A DNA stretch of 64,000 nucleotides from Devosia ginsengisoli (lineage in GTDB: Bacteria; Pseudomonadota; Alphaproteobacteria; Rhizobiales; Devosiaceae), in assembly GCF_007859655.1 (NCBI RefSeq), contig NZ_CP042304.1:1860001-1924000 (forward strand), in the 5' to 3' direction. Below the pieces are notes generated by a model. It saw nothing but the letters and a program-made list of their open reading frames with translations. It was not told the DNA's origin and made no database searches. Shown here in pieces: positions 55,781 through 63,685 of the stretch. The translations under genes and the position numbers were made by a program. Position 1 is the first letter of the stretch. Each line of letters starts with the position of its first letter.

Positions 55781-55806
55781 GAGCGCCGTCCTTTTGGACG
55801 GCGCTC
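55781..55806 (+). terminator. Hairpin after the small membrane protein
   Basis: GAGCGCCGTCC and its exact complement enclose TTTT. The T tract is poor (TGTCTTGG), so efficiency is uncertain. Confidence 0.6.
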
Positions 55807-55875
55807 TGTCTTGGCAGCATCTTTGCTGGGAATGCAGGGACTGACGCTGCCAACTCCGGGAGGAGATCGGCGGGG

Positions 55876-56349
55876 TTACTCCCCGAAAAACATCGGATAC
55901 AGCCGGTCGGCATAGGGCAGCACCGCCTGGGCATGCACCATGCCGCTTTCCCGCGCCCGCTGCGCCTCGGCAATATGCAGCACCATGTCCTGGCGCAGTT
56001 CGGCCTTCTGCTCGTCGCTCAGCGTCGATGCCTCCAGCATCGCCACCACGTCGCGGAACATCGCGTCGAACTCGTCCTGCGGAATGGTCGCCATATAGCC
56101 GGTCACCACCTCGTCAAACGTGGCGATCCAGTCCGCCTCGCCGAACCCGGCCGCGGCGATATAGCCGTTATAATCGAGCTCCAGGAACACATCGCCCGCG
56201 CCGTAATAGATGTCCTCGCCGCTCTCCTCGGAGATTTTCTCCATGATGGTCACGACAGTGCCCGCGCGGTTCATATCGAGCGCCGCAACCGGCACGGCAA
56301 ACCCCGCCAGCGCGGCAAAAGCCAGAATCGTCTTCTTGAAAAACTGCAT
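55876..56349 (-). CDS. Exported hypothetical protein downstream of autotransporter HAF1
   Basis: 157 residues: signal peptide (FFKKTILAFAALAGFAVPVAA), a mature part without cysteine, acidic (EKISEESGEDIYYGAGDVFLELDYNG) with a helical C-terminal half (DVVAMLEASTLSDEQKAELRQDM). No family is recognised. The start lies only 11 bases beyond the HAF1 stop on the same strand, so it is probably co-transcribed and may serve the autotransporter, though nothing shows how. Confidence 0.7.
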   Translation of the reverse strand: MQFFKKTILAFAALAGFAVPVAALDMNRAGTVVTIMEKISEESGEDIYYGAGDVFLELDYNGYIAAAGFGEADWIATFDEVVTGYMATIPQDEFDAMFRDVVAMLEASTLSDEQKAELRQDMVLHIAEAQRARESGMVHAQAVLPYADRLYPMFFGE

Positions 56350-56360
56350 CTTCTTGTCTC

Positions 56361-58544
56361 TTAGAAAGTGAATTTAAGCCCAACCGACCCGGAGATCGAC
56401 GGATCGCGCCCATTGGTCGCCGCATGCACCGAGCCTGACAGCGCAAAATTGTCGGCAATCTGGTGATCCAGTTCGAGCCCGGCGCGCAGCCAGGTGGCGC
56501 TTCGCGTGCCCCCGCCCAGGCTGAAATCGAACAGCCCGATCACATTGCCCTTGGCCGCCGGCGCGTCGCCGCTGCGATGCACCACTTCGAAACTGGTGGT
56601 CAGCGTGGTCTGCGCGGAAAATTCGGTCACCGCCGCCACGCCCAGCCGCATCTCGGCCATGCCCAAAGTCTGCGCATCGAAATGCGCCGGAAACGGCCCG
56701 CCGGTCTCGGTGAAGGCGGCAATATGCTGCCGCCCGAACGCCACCGACGCCCACGGATTGATCGTCGTATTGCCGATTTCGGCAGCCCCGAGCCAGTCCG
56801 CCCGCAGCCGGATCACGCCCGAGCCGAGGCTCGTCTTGCCGTCCGAATAGGCCGTCGCCGCGCCATTGCTATAGCCGCGATGCATCTCGGCCTGCCAGCC
56901 GCCCAGCATGCCGGTCAGCGACAGCAGCAGCGGCGTGCCGTCAGGCTGCCAGTCCACCTCGCCGATCACATATTGCCCGTTGAGTCGGCTGGAGCCACCC
57001 AGCGCCAGCGTCTGCCAGGAATGGCTGGTGCCCACGCCCAGCCCCGCCTTGACGCTGCCACCCAGCAGGTCAATGCAGCCGCCGGCTTCCGCCAGCCCCA
57101 GCCCCGTGCCGCTTTCCCCATGCAGCCCGAAATCGCCGGTGGCCCACATGCAATGGCCATCCTCCAGCCGCCCCTGCTGCATCAGCGGCCGGTGATGCGC
57201 CCCGTTCATCGGCAGCCAGGTCAGGAACTCGCCGGCACTGGCAATCTGCGTCGTCGAGAACAGCGAGCGCTGATATTCCGCCACATCCATCAGCCCGCCA
57301 TCGCCGCCACCATCGCCAGTGACGCGGGCGATGAAGGCGCCCGACCCTGGCTCAGCGGTGCTCATGAGCCCGGCAATAACCCGTCCATTGTCAGAAACCG
57401 CCGTGGCTTCGGTCAGCACCTGCCCGTCTGCCAGCGTAACCCCGTGCCGCTCCAGCCAGTCATGCATGGATTCCATGCCGGTTTCTTCGGTCCAGCGGAA
57501 GGCCAGCCTGTCATCTTCCTCCTCGCTCGCTTCGGCTGCTGCGTTGCTCCAGCCCACGATATAGGCGCCATCGCGCGATACGGCCTTGGCCTCGCTTTCC
57601 GCATCGGAGCGCGAGGGCACCAGCGTACCCAGGTCATACATCTGCACATTGGCGCCGACGCCGCCCGCGGCGCCTTCCACCCAGCGGAACGCCCGGCTGA
57701 TACCGTCCGGATCCGCCGCGGCGCCGACAACGATCCGCCCATCCGCGGAGATATCACGCGCGGTGGACCAACCGTCCTCGACCCCGGTGAACGAGCCGAG
57801 ATCGAGCGGGGTTCTGGCGCCCGGACTGCCGGCCTCCAGCCCCGACAGGTCCCAGCGCACCGCCCGCGAAGCGGTCGCATTGCCGTCGCTATAGCCGGCG
57901 GCATAGTGGCCATCGTCCGAAATCGTCCAGGCGGCCCAGTTATTGGCATCGTCCAGCCCGTCGAGCCGATACATTTCCTCATTGTCCACCTCGCCGGTGG
58001 TCGCGTCCTTGATCCAGGCCCAGGCACGGGTCATGCCGGGGCGGATATAGGAACCAACCACCCGCGTGCCGTCACCGGAAACATCCCGGGCCGCCATATG
58101 GGCATTGGGAATAGCGGGATAGAGCAGGCCCAGGTCGATCGGCACGCCATTCGGCGCATCCCACAGGAAGGCCCGGTTATAGCCGGCCAGGTTCTGCGAA
58201 TAGCCGACCACCCAGCGGCCATCCCCGCTCATGCCGTAGATGAGCGACGTGCCGACCCCAAAACCGGGCAGGCTCGTCACCCCGCCGGGCTCCTGGTAAT
58301 AGCCGGTATAGATGCGGTTGAACGCGTCATAGACGTTGCCGACGAAAATGCTGCCATCGGCGCTGAGCGCCGGAATGTCGTAATAATGGTAACCGAGGTC
58401 CTGCCGCGACGGATCGATGATTTCCCCCGCCGCCTCGGCCCGGGGGACCGTCACGATGGCCGTCGTGCCCAGCAGCATTGCCATGCCCGCCAGCCGCCAT
58501 GCCCCGCGCCTGCGCGGCGCCGTGCCGAACGATCGTGTTGCCAT
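56361..58544 (-). CDS. Autotransporter with HAF-repeat passenger (HAF1)
   Basis: 727 residues: signal peptide (about 1-38), a passenger of HAF-type extracellular repeats (IYGMSGDGRWVVGYSQ, DVSGDGTRVVGSY, ISADGRIVVGAAADPDGISRAFRW), and an autotransporter beta-domain from about residue 430 ending in LKFTF. The beta-domain contains MNGAHHRPLM and CMWATGDFG, which recur in HAF2. Secretion should be by the type V route. AGGAGAG precedes the ATG. The gene has its own promoter with the GCATAAC repeats upstream and a hairpin in the leader. Confidence 0.85.
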   Translation of the reverse strand: MATRSFGTAPRRRGAWRLAGMAMLLGTTAIVTVPRAEAAGEIIDPSRQDLGYHYYDIPALSADGSIFVGNVYDAFNRIYTGYYQEPGGVTSLPGFGVGTSLIYGMSGDGRWVVGYSQNLAGYNRAFLWDAPNGVPIDLGLLYPAIPNAHMAARDVSGDGTRVVGSYIRPGMTRAWAWIKDATTGEVDNEEMYRLDGLDDANNWAAWTISDDGHYAAGYSDGNATASRAVRWDLSGLEAGSPGARTPLDLGSFTGVEDGWSTARDISADGRIVVGAAADPDGISRAFRWVEGAAGGVGANVQMYDLGTLVPSRSDAESEAKAVSRDGAYIVGWSNAAAEASEEEDDRLAFRWTEETGMESMHDWLERHGVTLADGQVLTEATAVSDNGRVIAGLMSTAEPGSGAFIARVTGDGGGDGGLMDVAEYQRSLFSTTQIASAGEFLTWLPMNGAHHRPLMQQGRLEDGHCMWATGDFGLHGESGTGLGLAEAGGCIDLLGGSVKAGLGVGTSHSWQTLALGGSSRLNGQYVIGEVDWQPDGTPLLLSLTGMLGGWQAEMHRGYSNGAATAYSDGKTSLGSGVIRLRADWLGAAEIGNTTINPWASVAFGRQHIAAFTETGGPFPAHFDAQTLGMAEMRLGVAAVTEFSAQTTLTTSFEVVHRSGDAPAAKGNVIGLFDFSLGGGTRSATWLRAGLELDHQIADNFALSGSVHAATNGRDPSISGSVGLKFTF

Positions 58545-58562
58545 GTCCCTCTCCTGAAACGC

Positions 58563-58584
58563 AAAAACGGCCCGGAACTGGGCC
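58563..58584 (-). other. Leader hairpin with U tract of HAF1
   Basis: On the minus strand GGCCC-AGTTCC-GGGCC is followed by GTTTTTG, between the predicted transcription start and the ATG. It may attenuate or stabilise the transcript. HAF2 has a similar hairpin in the same place. Confidence 0.55.
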
Positions 58585-58592
58585 TGGCCTGC

Positions 58593-58663
58593 GAACTAGG
58601 AGACGGCGGCGGCGCGTTCAACGCCGCGGCCCTTGAGGCATAATCATTGCTGCCGCGCATAAC
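58593..58663 (-). promoter_or_regulatory. HAF1 promoter with GCATAAC direct-repeat operator
   Basis: -35 TTGAAC (58616-58621), 17-base spacer, -10 TAGTTC (58593-58598). The operator is the direct repeat GCATAA at 58638 and 58657, exactly 19 bases apart, with 16 bases between the near repeat and the -35. Reads as TTATGC on the coding strand. Confidence 0.75.
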
Positions 58664-58681
58664 CGTCCGCGCGGCCAAAAC

Positions 58682-58712
58682 AAAAGACGCCACCCTGTTA
58701 CAGGGTGGCGTC
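58682..58712 (-). terminator. Intrinsic terminator of HAF2
   Basis: GACGCCACCCTG and its exact complement enclose three bases; on the minus strand the stem is followed by TTTTGTTTTGG. It lies 90 bases after the HAF2 stop. Confidence 0.9.
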
Positions 58713-58801
58713 ACCGATCGGTTCTGCGTTTTGGGAATGCAGGGGAACCGACCGGAACACGACGGACCTGTAGCGTCCGTATAAGCCGGTCGTGGAACCG
58801 C

Positions 58802-60910
58802 CTAGAACGCCGCCTTGATCCCCACCGAGCCCGCAACACTGGGGTCGCGGCCATTGGTGGCCATATGCAGCGAGGTGGACAGCGCCAGGTTCTCGGTCAC
58901 CTTATGGTCGAGCTCGAGCCCGGCCCGCAGCCAGGTCTGCCCATAGCTGCCGCCCCCGATATTGAAGGCGAACAACCCGTCCACGCTCCCCTTCGCCGCC
59001 GCGGCCGTGCCGCTGCGATGCGCCACTTCGAATGTGGTGCTCAGCTTGGTCTGGGCAGAGAATTCCGTCACCGCCGTCAGGCCGATACGGATATCGGCGC
59101 TCGACAGATTCTGCGCATCGAACCGCGCCGGAAACGGCCCGCCGGTTTCGGCATAGCCATCCACATGCACATGGCCGAACCCGATGGAAGCATAGGGATT
59201 GAAGCTGGTATTGCCGATCTGCGCCGCTTCCAGCCAGTCCGCCCGCACCCGCACCACGCCACCAAAGGCATTGGTCTGCCCGCTCGACACCGCCGTCGCC
59301 GCGCCATTGGAATAGGCCCGCTCGATATTGGCCTGCCAGCCGCCCAGCATGCCGGTCACCGAGAACAGCAGCGGCGTGCCGTCGGGCTGCCAGTCGGCCT
59401 CGCCCAGCACATATTGCCCCGCCATGCGCGCCGATCCGCCCAGCGCCAGGTCCTGCCACGAACGGCTGATACCCACCGCCGTCCCCAGCCGCACCGAACC
59501 GCCCGCCAGATCGACACAGGCCCCCGCCTCGGCCAGCCCCATGCCGGTCGACGTCCCGCCATGATGGGCCAGGTCACCCGTCGCCCAGGCGCACATGTCC
59601 CCGCTCAGGTTCGGCGTCATCATCAAGGGTCGATGATGCGCCCCGTTCATCGGCAACCAGCTCAGATACTCCCCGGCATTGGCAATGCCCGCCGACGCGA
59701 ACAGCGTCTGGTGATATTCCTTGACATCCATGATGCCGCCACCGCCCCCAGGGCCCGGTCCTGGCCCAGGCCCAGGGCCGTCAGCGTTGAGGCGCACCAG
59801 ATAGGCCCTCTCGTCGTCGCCGACATTCATTGTCCCGACAATGACCTGGCCATCGTCGGAAACGTCCCTGGCGACCTTCAATATCCACGAGCCGATATCC
59901 ACCCCTTCATCGGCAAGCAGGCCGGCAACGCTGACCATCCCGTCCTCTTCCGACCAGCGGAAGGCTATGCTTCTGCTGCCCGCGGCGGGTTCCGAGGAAC
60001 CAACGACATAGTGTCCGTTGGAAGAAATCCCTTCTGCCCGGCTCTCATTGCCCCCCAGCGTGCCCAGGTCGCGCATCTGCAAGTTGCCCTCCACGCCGCC
60101 TGTACCGCCCTCGGTCCAGAGGAAAGCGCGCGCGCGCCCATCCGCGATCGTCGACGTCCCGACCACCTGCGTGCCATCACCCGAAACCGCGCTGGCCCAG
60201 GATGTCGTACCGCCCAGGTTTCCGAGCGGCACACCATCCTGGGGCCCACTCGTTTCGATGTCCGTGACGTCCCAGCGCATGGCGCGTTGGTACACAAAGC
60301 CGTCCAGCACCCTCTGGTAGGTTCCGACAACAAAATTGCCATTGTCCGAGATCGCTCTCGCATTGGTTTCAGCCGTGTCCGCCGCCACCAGTTGAAACAT
60401 CTGTTCGTTATGCGACACCCCGCCCGTCGCCCCGCTGACCCAGATAAAGGCGCCGCGATTTGATAGCTCATCCCGGTTTGACCAGCCCACGACCCGGCTC
60501 CCGTCGCCCGAAACCCCAGTTGCACCGGAATAGCTGCGCGTTTCGCTGTCGATCAGGCTGCCCAAATCCTGCGGAACGCCCCCATTCGTCCAGCGGAATG
60601 CGCGCGAAAGCCCATGCTCGAAAACCGTGCTCCCAACCACCACGCTGCCATCCCCGGAAAGGCCGGAAATAACCACTTCCCGCACAGGCCCGGGGACCTC
60701 GACCACGCCGCTTGGCGTGTAATATTTTGCGCCCGCCACGTAGATGGTCCCGTCATTGCTCACCGCAATACCATCGCGGGCCGGACCATGGTCGTCCCAG
60801 AGATTGTCGATCCGCGCCCCATATGCCGGCGCCAGGCCGGCCAGCGCCGTCGTCGCCAGCAGTCCCGCCGCGAGCACCGACGACCGCAATCGCAAATTTC
60901 CCGGACCCAT
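58802..60910 (-). CDS. Autotransporter with HAF-repeat passenger (HAF2)
   Basis: 702 residues and a full paralogue of HAF1: signal peptide (RLRSSVLAAGLLATTALAGLAPAYG), HAF repeats (ISGLSGDGSVVVGSTV, GVSGDGSRVVGWSN, AVSGDGTQVVGTSTIADG), a Gly-Pro spacer (GPGPGPGPGGGGG) and the beta-domain from about residue 415 ending in GIKAAF. The segment MNGAHHRPLM is identical to that of HAF1. GGGAG precedes the ATG. It has its own promoter, operator repeats and leader hairpin, in the same geometry as HAF1. Confidence 0.85.
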   Translation of the reverse strand: MGPGNLRLRSSVLAAGLLATTALAGLAPAYGARIDNLWDDHGPARDGIAVSNDGTIYVAGAKYYTPSGVVEVPGPVREVVISGLSGDGSVVVGSTVFEHGLSRAFRWTNGGVPQDLGSLIDSETRSYSGATGVSGDGSRVVGWSNRDELSNRGAFIWVSGATGGVSHNEQMFQLVAADTAETNARAISDNGNFVVGTYQRVLDGFVYQRAMRWDVTDIETSGPQDGVPLGNLGGTTSWASAVSGDGTQVVGTSTIADGRARAFLWTEGGTGGVEGNLQMRDLGTLGGNESRAEGISSNGHYVVGSSEPAAGSRSIAFRWSEEDGMVSVAGLLADEGVDIGSWILKVARDVSDDGQVIVGTMNVGDDERAYLVRLNADGPGPGPGPGPGGGGGIMDVKEYHQTLFASAGIANAGEYLSWLPMNGAHHRPLMMTPNLSGDMCAWATGDLAHHGGTSTGMGLAEAGACVDLAGGSVRLGTAVGISRSWQDLALGGSARMAGQYVLGEADWQPDGTPLLFSVTGMLGGWQANIERAYSNGAATAVSSGQTNAFGGVVRVRADWLEAAQIGNTSFNPYASIGFGHVHVDGYAETGGPFPARFDAQNLSSADIRIGLTAVTEFSAQTKLSTTFEVAHRSGTAAAAKGSVDGLFAFNIGGGSYGQTWLRAGLELDHKVTENLALSTSLHMATNGRDPSVAGSVGIKAAF

Positions 60911-60926
60911 CTCGTTCTCCCACAAT

Positions 60927-60959
60927 ACAAAAGACCGGCCCCTTTCACGGGTGCCGGTC
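60927..60959 (-). other. Leader hairpin with U tract of HAF2
   Basis: GACCGGCACC and GGGGCCGGTC pair around CGTGAAA, then TTTTGTATT. It lies just after the predicted transcription start. It could also serve as a terminator for read-through from the upstream AraC genes. Confidence 0.6.
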
Positions 60960-60963
60960 CTGC

Positions 60964-61034
60964 CAACTAGGTGACTCTGTTCATCCTCTCAACGCAGCGA
61001 ACCGGCACGCATAACCATTGCCCTCGCGCAAAAC
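60964..61034 (-). promoter_or_regulatory. HAF2 promoter with GCATAAC direct-repeat operator
   Basis: -35 TTGAGA (60987-60992), 17-base spacer, -10 TAGTTG (60964-60969). GCATAAC at 61009 and GCAAAAC (one change) at 61028 are 19 bases apart; 16 bases separate the near repeat from the -35, as in HAF1. Confidence 0.75.
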
Positions 61035-61040
61035 CGCCGC

Positions 61041-62144
61041 TCAGCTATCCTCCAGGTCGCGCCGGTAGATCCCCGGCGACACCCCGAACCGCCGCCGGAA
61101 CGCGGTGATGAAATTCGACGGCTGGCGATAGCCCATCATCCAGGCCAGTTGCTTGAGCGGAATATCGAGCCCCTCTTCCAGCATCTGCCGCGCCGCGACC
61201 AGCCTCGCCTCCAGCAGGTAGCTGAACACCGTCATGCCGAACAGTTGCCGGAACCCCAGATTGAGCCGCTTGGGCGCCAGCCCCACCGACCGCGCCAGCG
61301 CCATGAGGTCCGGCGGCGTGGCCAGGTCGGCCAGCAGCCGCTCCCGCGCCTCGCGCACGCGGATGAGCTCGCGCGGGCTGAGGCCCCCCGGCATCGCCGG
61401 TTCCTCCGCCAGCACATCCATCTGGTGCGCGATCAGTTCCAGCGTCTTGGCCCGCTGATAGAGCATGCCCATCCGGCCCTGGTAGATCGGCGCCATCAGG
61501 TCCTGCGCCGCGCGCAGCGCACCGGCCGACATGGCCCGCATCAGCGAGATCGGCTCGGACCGCCCCTCCAGCACGCGCGCCACCAGTTCCGGCACACCAT
61601 CTTCGCTGGCCATGAGTTCGAGCGCGTCCGGCGTCAGCATCACCGCCACCGAGCGATAATCGGCCTGCCCGCTGATATCGTAGCGCAATTGCCGCTCCGA
61701 CAGGCTCACCGCATACATCTGCCCCGGCAGCCGCCAGTCCTGCGTTTCATTGCCCTCTGCCACGATACTGCCGGCCCCGCCCAGCAGGCAGCCGATCACC
61801 AGGTTACGCGATGGCATTTCACCGGTCGGGGAAAGGCTGTATCCGCTCGGCGAGCTTCCTCCGCCGGCAAACAGGGAAATGCCGTCCTGTACGATGGCAT
61901 GTTCCATGAAGATGCTGAGGGCGGCATCGGCGACCGTGATACGCCCGGCCCCGTCGAAACCACGGACCACGCCTTTTCGTGCGCTGGCAAAGGACCATTC
62001 TCTCCTGCTGCCGGCCGGATACGGCCTGCTGGCATTCCAGTTTACTGAATTCCTGCGGATTTGCGGGGCTCCACGCTCGTCAATTGGAGCCCTCCCCCTT
62101 CGCTGCTTTGCCCCGGAGGAACAACCCGGCCACCCCTTGCGCAT
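61041..62144 (-). CDS. AraC-family regulator 1, probable activator of the HAF genes
   Basis: Up to 367 residues: an N-terminal cupin-like part (LVIGCLLGGAGSIVAEGNE) and a C-terminal AraC domain (MALARSVGLAPKRLNLGFRQLF; LAWMMGYRQPSNFITAFRRRFGVSPGIYRRD). It is paralogous over its length to the gene at 62173. The start is unresolved: ATG at 62144 lies inside the operator repeat, while alignment to the paralogue begins near residue 48 (EWSFAS to NWLFSS), where no normal start codon exists in frame; GTG at 61970 is a late alternative. It sits directly upstream of HAF2. Confidence 0.82.
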   Translation of the reverse strand: MRKGWPGCSSGAKQRRGRAPIDERGAPQIRRNSVNWNASRPYPAGSRREWSFASARKGVVRGFDGAGRITVADAALSIFMEHAIVQDGISLFAGGGSSPSGYSLSPTGEMPSRNLVIGCLLGGAGSIVAEGNETQDWRLPGQMYAVSLSERQLRYDISGQADYRSVAVMLTPDALELMASEDGVPELVARVLEGRSEPISLMRAMSAGALRAAQDLMAPIYQGRMGMLYQRAKTLELIAHQMDVLAEEPAMPGGLSPRELIRVREARERLLADLATPPDLMALARSVGLAPKRLNLGFRQLFGMTVFSYLLEARLVAARQMLEEGLDIPLKQLAWMMGYRQPSNFITAFRRRFGVSPGIYRRDLEDS

Positions 62145-62166
62145 AACGATCGCCGTTGCGCATAAC
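62119..62166 (-). promoter_or_regulatory. GCATAAC direct repeat and -35 in front of AraC regulator 1
   Basis: GCATAAC at 62141 and 62160 (19 bases apart, both perfect), 16 bases to TTGTTC (62119-62124). The -10 at the expected place is poor. A GGGCTCC/GGAGCCC hairpin follows downstream. The geometry equals that of HAF1 and HAF2. Confidence 0.65.
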
Positions 62167-62172
62167 GCGCCT

Positions 62173-63135
62173 TTATTCGGCGGCCTGCGCCCGGTAGGCC
62201 CCCGGCGCCACGCCGAACCGACGGCGGAAGGCGGTGGCGAAATTGGTCACCTGCCCATAACCCAGTTCCCATGCCAGTTGCTTGAGCGAGAGCGGCGTGC
62301 CGCCCTCCAGCGCCGCCCGCGCGGCGTCGAGCCGGGCATCGCGCAGATAGTTGAACACCGTCGTGCCATAGAGGCTGCGAAAACCGCGATTGAGCCTTTT
62401 GGGCGTCAGCCCCACATCCAGCGCCAGTGTCTCCAGGTCCGGCGGCTCGCGGAGGTCCTCCAGCAGGCGCTCGCGCGCCCGGCGCACCCACGCCATCTCC
62501 CTGGAGGCCAGTGGGCCGCGATCATCCTCCACCTCGAACCGGTCGAACAGATGCGCCAGCAATTCGAGCACCTTGGCCTGCCGGTACAGCACCCGCATCG
62601 ATCCCTCATAGGGCATACGCAGCAGCATGTGGCTGACGGCCCGCAACGGCCCCGAAATCGTGGCCACGTCGGCCAGGTCGTCCACCCGCCCTTCCAATAC
62701 GTCGCGCACCACATCGGGCAGGTTGCCATCGCTGCCCAGCAGGTCCAGCGCTTCCGTTTCCAGCCGCAGTGCAATGGTGCGCCAGCCGTCTTCGGCGGCA
62801 ATGTCGTAGCGCATGCGCCGCTCGGTGGGCGACAGCAGGTAGGTCCTTCCGTCCTCGCGCCAGGTCTGCTCGTCGCAGCCTTCCAGCGCCATCACGCCAT
62901 TCCCGCCCAGCATGCTGCCCATGATGATCCGCCCCCGCGTGCCTGCGCCGGCCTCCACCTCCATGTTGAACCGGCTGCGTCCCGCCGCCTCGCCCCGATA
63001 GAGCCAGATGCCGGGAAAGACCGGCGTCTCCTCCAGATAGGCCGGCACCGGTCCCCGCTGGAAATCCGCGCGCTCAAGCGCGTCGAAATCATGCGCCCAC
63101 GCATGGTTTCCGCTGGAAAACAACCAGTTCTGCAT
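62173..63135 (-). CDS. AraC-family regulator 2
   Basis: 320 residues: an N-terminal domain (IIMGSMLGGNGVMALEGCDEQTW) and an AraC DNA-binding domain (LALDVGLTPKRLNRGFRSLY; LAWELGYGQVTNFATAFRRRFGVAPGAYRAQ). It is a paralogue of regulator 1, in tandem with a 28-base gap. The ATG at 63135 has GAGGG seven bases upstream and lies in a single GCATAAC motif without partner. Whether it binds the same operator as regulator 1 cannot be told. Confidence 0.87.
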   Translation of the reverse strand: MQNWLFSSGNHAWAHDFDALERADFQRGPVPAYLEETPVFPGIWLYRGEAAGRSRFNMEVEAGAGTRGRIIMGSMLGGNGVMALEGCDEQTWREDGRTYLLSPTERRMRYDIAAEDGWRTIALRLETEALDLLGSDGNLPDVVRDVLEGRVDDLADVATISGPLRAVSHMLLRMPYEGSMRVLYRQAKVLELLAHLFDRFEVEDDRGPLASREMAWVRRARERLLEDLREPPDLETLALDVGLTPKRLNRGFRSLYGTTVFNYLRDARLDAARAALEGGTPLSLKQLAWELGYGQVTNFATAFRRRFGVAPGAYRAQAAE

Positions 63136-63337
63136 AACGAGCCCTCACCCCCATGGGAGTGGCGACAATACAGAAAACTTGCGACCACTTGCAGTCCTAA
63201 GCGCGCCCTGAAACCGGAATTTCTGATGCGTGACGGCCTTTGCTTATGCGCGGCGGCCAATCCTGCGTGATCGCCCGGCTTGACATACCTATCGCCCATA
63301 GGCATAAATCCTTACCTATCAAAACTAGGTATACGTC

Positions 63338-63685
63338 ATGCCCGCGCCCTCCTCGCCGTTTCTCAACGGCGTTCCCGAACTCCTCGTCCTGCGCCTGCTG
63401 CGCGACCGGGAAATGTATGGCTACGAAATCGTGCAGGCGATCCGCGACGCCAGCGGCGAGGCCATCGGCTTTGCCGAAGGCGTCATCTATCCGCTCCTGC
63501 ATGCGCTCGAACGCGATGGTGCGCTCACCGCCCGCCGCCAGACCATCAATGGCCGCAGCCGCGTCTATTACGCCGTCAGCGCCGACGGCCTTGGCCGGCT
63601 GGAGGCGCTGGCTGCCCAATGGCGCAATCTCAACACCGCCATTGGCGCCATTCTGGAGGCACCCGCCCATGCCCGACCAGCTTGA
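63338..63685 (+). CDS. PadR-family transcriptional regulator
   Basis: 115 residues: a winged helix with the PadR signature (LLVLRLLRDREMYGYEIVQAI, GVIYPLLHALERDGALTARRQ, GRSRVYYAVSADG) and a short C-terminal dimerisation helix. PadR proteins generally repress a neighbouring membrane or efflux gene in response to a ligand. The following gene overlaps it by 17 bases, in keeping with this. Confidence 0.93.
   Translation: MPAPSSPFLNGVPELLVLRLLRDREMYGYEIVQAIRDASGEAIGFAEGVIYPLLHALERDGALTARRQTINGRSRVYYAVSADGLGRLEALAAQWRNLNTAIGAILEAPAHARPA

Noticed and set aside
56463..58643. 726-residue frame opposite HAF1
   Set aside because: Antisense shadow; the HAF and beta-domain motifs are on the minus strand.
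63129..63138. GCATAAC at the start of AraC regulator 2 as an operator
   Set aside because: There is no second copy 19 bases away, and the motif includes the ATG itself.
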